The position numbers and the translations under genes were made by a program. This document shows positions 62,395 through 64,000 of a stretch of 64,000 nucleotides of DNA, piece after piece. Below the pieces are notes generated by a model. The model saw only the letters and a program-made list of their open reading frames with translations, was not told the DNA's origin and searched no databases. This DNA comes from Neckera pumila. Lineage: Eukaryota; Streptophyta; Bryopsida; Hypnales; Neckeraceae. Within the stretch, counting starts at the first letter, position 1. Each line of letters opens with the position of its first letter. The stretch lies in the NCBI GenBank assembly GCA_963969595.1, contig OZ018408.1, forward strand, positions 45,385,022 to 45,449,021, written 5' to 3'.

Positions 62395-64000
62395 TCAGGC
62401 CTTGAAAAAGTTTGTGATGGGCCTACTGCCTGGAGGAGCAGCAAGCTGATGTTTTTTCGCAGACTTTTGGTGTTGAGGCCTCGTCCTCCAAGACTCGTCA
62501 CTAATTTCGTGATCTTTCTCACCAGGCCCATCCTCACCATGTGCGATGTCTTCATTGGATTCCTCCAACAGCGTTGCTAGATCATTACCTAGGCATTCAC
62601 GAAACTGCCTGTTCACGGTGCACTCCAAATCAGAAAACGATTCTACATAAGCCCGATTGTTTGGGAACATCAGAGTGTTCCAGCATTACGAGACAATTTG
62701 GTTACACGATTTGAGAACCCTAACCAAGAGCAAGAGTTCTGAACATCACAATCGCGAAGTGACCAATTCAGAACAAAAGAAGGAAAATGCGGAGCAAAAT
62801 CTGAGCACTCTGGTTCAGTTATTTCCCGACTCCCCGTTTGCATTCCAAAGAAGGTTGCCTACTTTTTATCTGTATCTAGTGTAAGACCAAACACACACAA
62901 ACACATAAGCAGAAGTTCTCTAGAAGACTTAGATTTACCTGGTTGATTTAGCAGCAAGAACAACGTCAGGGCCTCGAATGGTTTTCCGTTTAGTTCGCAG
63001 CATAACCATAAATGAAGCTGAACTCAAAGTCTGCACAAACAGAGCTGTTGCTTGGGCTACGAGAGCAATTGCATCACTCGTCACTAATCTTACATCCTTG
63101 TCGAGCTTAATGATCCTCTTCACTCGGGAAATTGGAAAAGGCGCCACAAACTTCTCACTACCAAGAGATTTCTCTCCTCCCTCTCCATCACCCAGCACTT
63201 CTAGGTCATTTTCAGGCCCGTCCACATTCATGTCTTTCATCTCATCCGGTGGATTGAAATCTTCCGGAGATTCAACTTGAGGTGAGCCAGCCTTCAAATC
63301 CTCCTCAGAGCCCCTTTCTTCTTCTAAGGTATTCTCGTCCTCGTCCACATTCAAGGCTTTGATCTCATCCAGTTCCTGAGCATCTTGGAGGAACTCTTCT
63401 TGTGGCGTGTCAGGAGTGTCAGGAGTACTGGGATCAGTCGTAAGGACCTCATCGTCATAGCCCGGTTCCAACTCGAGATCAATTTCAGCCATTTCTTTGG
63501 TTTTATTAAGTTCATGAGCGTCTTCTGCAAGCACCTCTTGCAAGGTACCAGGAATGCCGTGCGTATCAAGAGCACCAGGGTCCTTCATCAGACCCTCGTC
63601 GTCGTCATGGTTCGGCTCTTTTGCGCCACTGAATTCCATTCCTTGGTCTTCAGAACCGAACCGATCCTCAATTTCATGTATATCATCTCTGTCTTGCGAT
63701 GCTCGTTCACCAGCACGAGGATCTGGAAAACAAACAAACAAGGCTTTTCTTCAGACCACATTGTCGCATTAGCCCCAAATGAAGGCAAACATCCCTGCCA
63801 GCGACAAATTGGTCGATTCTGCTAAACCAGATATCTCTTGAATAAGAAATCATCTACTAAACCTCCAGGTGTTCTCTCCACAAGCAACTCCAGTACATTT
63901 AGCAACAGCCATCGCCACAGGGCCGGAACAAAAATCGAGCTCAGAACTCCGCAAGGTCTCACGTACCTGTACTCATTGCTCCTATTGACTGCGCACCAGA
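62395..64000 (-). CDS. NF-YC13/POLE4-like histone-fold protein, 5' part outside the window
   Basis: Exons 64000(edge)-63967, 63722-62939 and 62608-62395 (TGA) join in frame through GT-AG sites (GTACAG|GTACGT, TTTTCCAG|ATCCTC, AACCAG|GTAAAT, GTGAACAG|GCAGTT). The visible protein is about 343 residues. A long acidic N-terminal part with degenerate repeats is followed by a histone fold: FPISRVKRIIKLDKDVRLVT, SDAIALVAQATALFVQTLSS, then KRKTIRGPDVVLAA. This matches the NF-YC13/POLE4/CHRAC group of H2A-like subunits, which partner an NF-YB-like protein in DNA polymerase epsilon or chromatin complexes. The C-terminus PPGSRPITNFFKA has the I-x-x-F-F core of a PCNA-binding motif. The acidic extension is much longer than I expect for this family. 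The start codon lies beyond the window. Confidence 0.85.

Noticed and set aside
62198..62449. 83-codon + strand open frame
   Set aside because: It overlaps the last exon of the histone-fold gene in antisense, and its product resembles nothing.

Overview
The window looks like nuclear DNA of a land plant. The evidence is GT-AG introns, a ribosomal protein eL37 gene with plant-like protein sequence, a plant-type GT2 glycosyltransferase, a plant-type BTB/POZ protein, a plant-style U14 snoRNA cluster with TTTAGGG-like promoter motifs, and CACTA and hAT miniature elements. A bryophyte, perhaps a moss, is a guess from the very AT-rich, gene-poor layout. Nothing in the sequence fixes the species.

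Four protein genes are well supported. A single-exon BTB/POZ gene lies on + at 31684-32949. The other three are on the minus strand and their exons join in frame: eL37 (33730-34913, four exons), a 959-residue two-module glycosyltransferase (38740-45855, ten coding exons, with a TATA box near 46905), and an NF-YC13/POLE4-like histone-fold gene that enters from the right edge (62395-64000). The BTB and eL37 genes are convergent. The glycosyltransferase lies upstream of eL37 on the same strand. No functional operon-like link is visible between them.

A non-coding RNA locus occupies about 23.1-25.9 kb on the minus strand. It has three intact-looking copies and one decayed copy of the C/D box snoRNA U14. 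It also has a probable C/D guide RNA with two antisense stretches to neighbouring sites in 25S/28S rRNA, a partial duplicate of that guide, and a promoter-like block near 25.85 kb.

Most of the rest is transposon-derived. The dominant class is a set of 0.2-1 kb non-autonomous elements. Each is flanked by TTAA and has ends related to CCCCTAAAGGACC, the hallmark arrangement of piggyBac-type transposons. I find at least six sequence groups. Two nested insertions show the TTAA duplication directly. CACTA elements (TSDs TAT, GGG, TTG), a hAT MITE (8-bp TSD), a Harbinger-like 2.1-kb element, several hairpin MITEs and a three-copy CATTAGAG element fill the right third. The stretches 1-1784, 10.4-12.9 kb and 15.9-21.4 kb are AT-rich with no recognisable gene.
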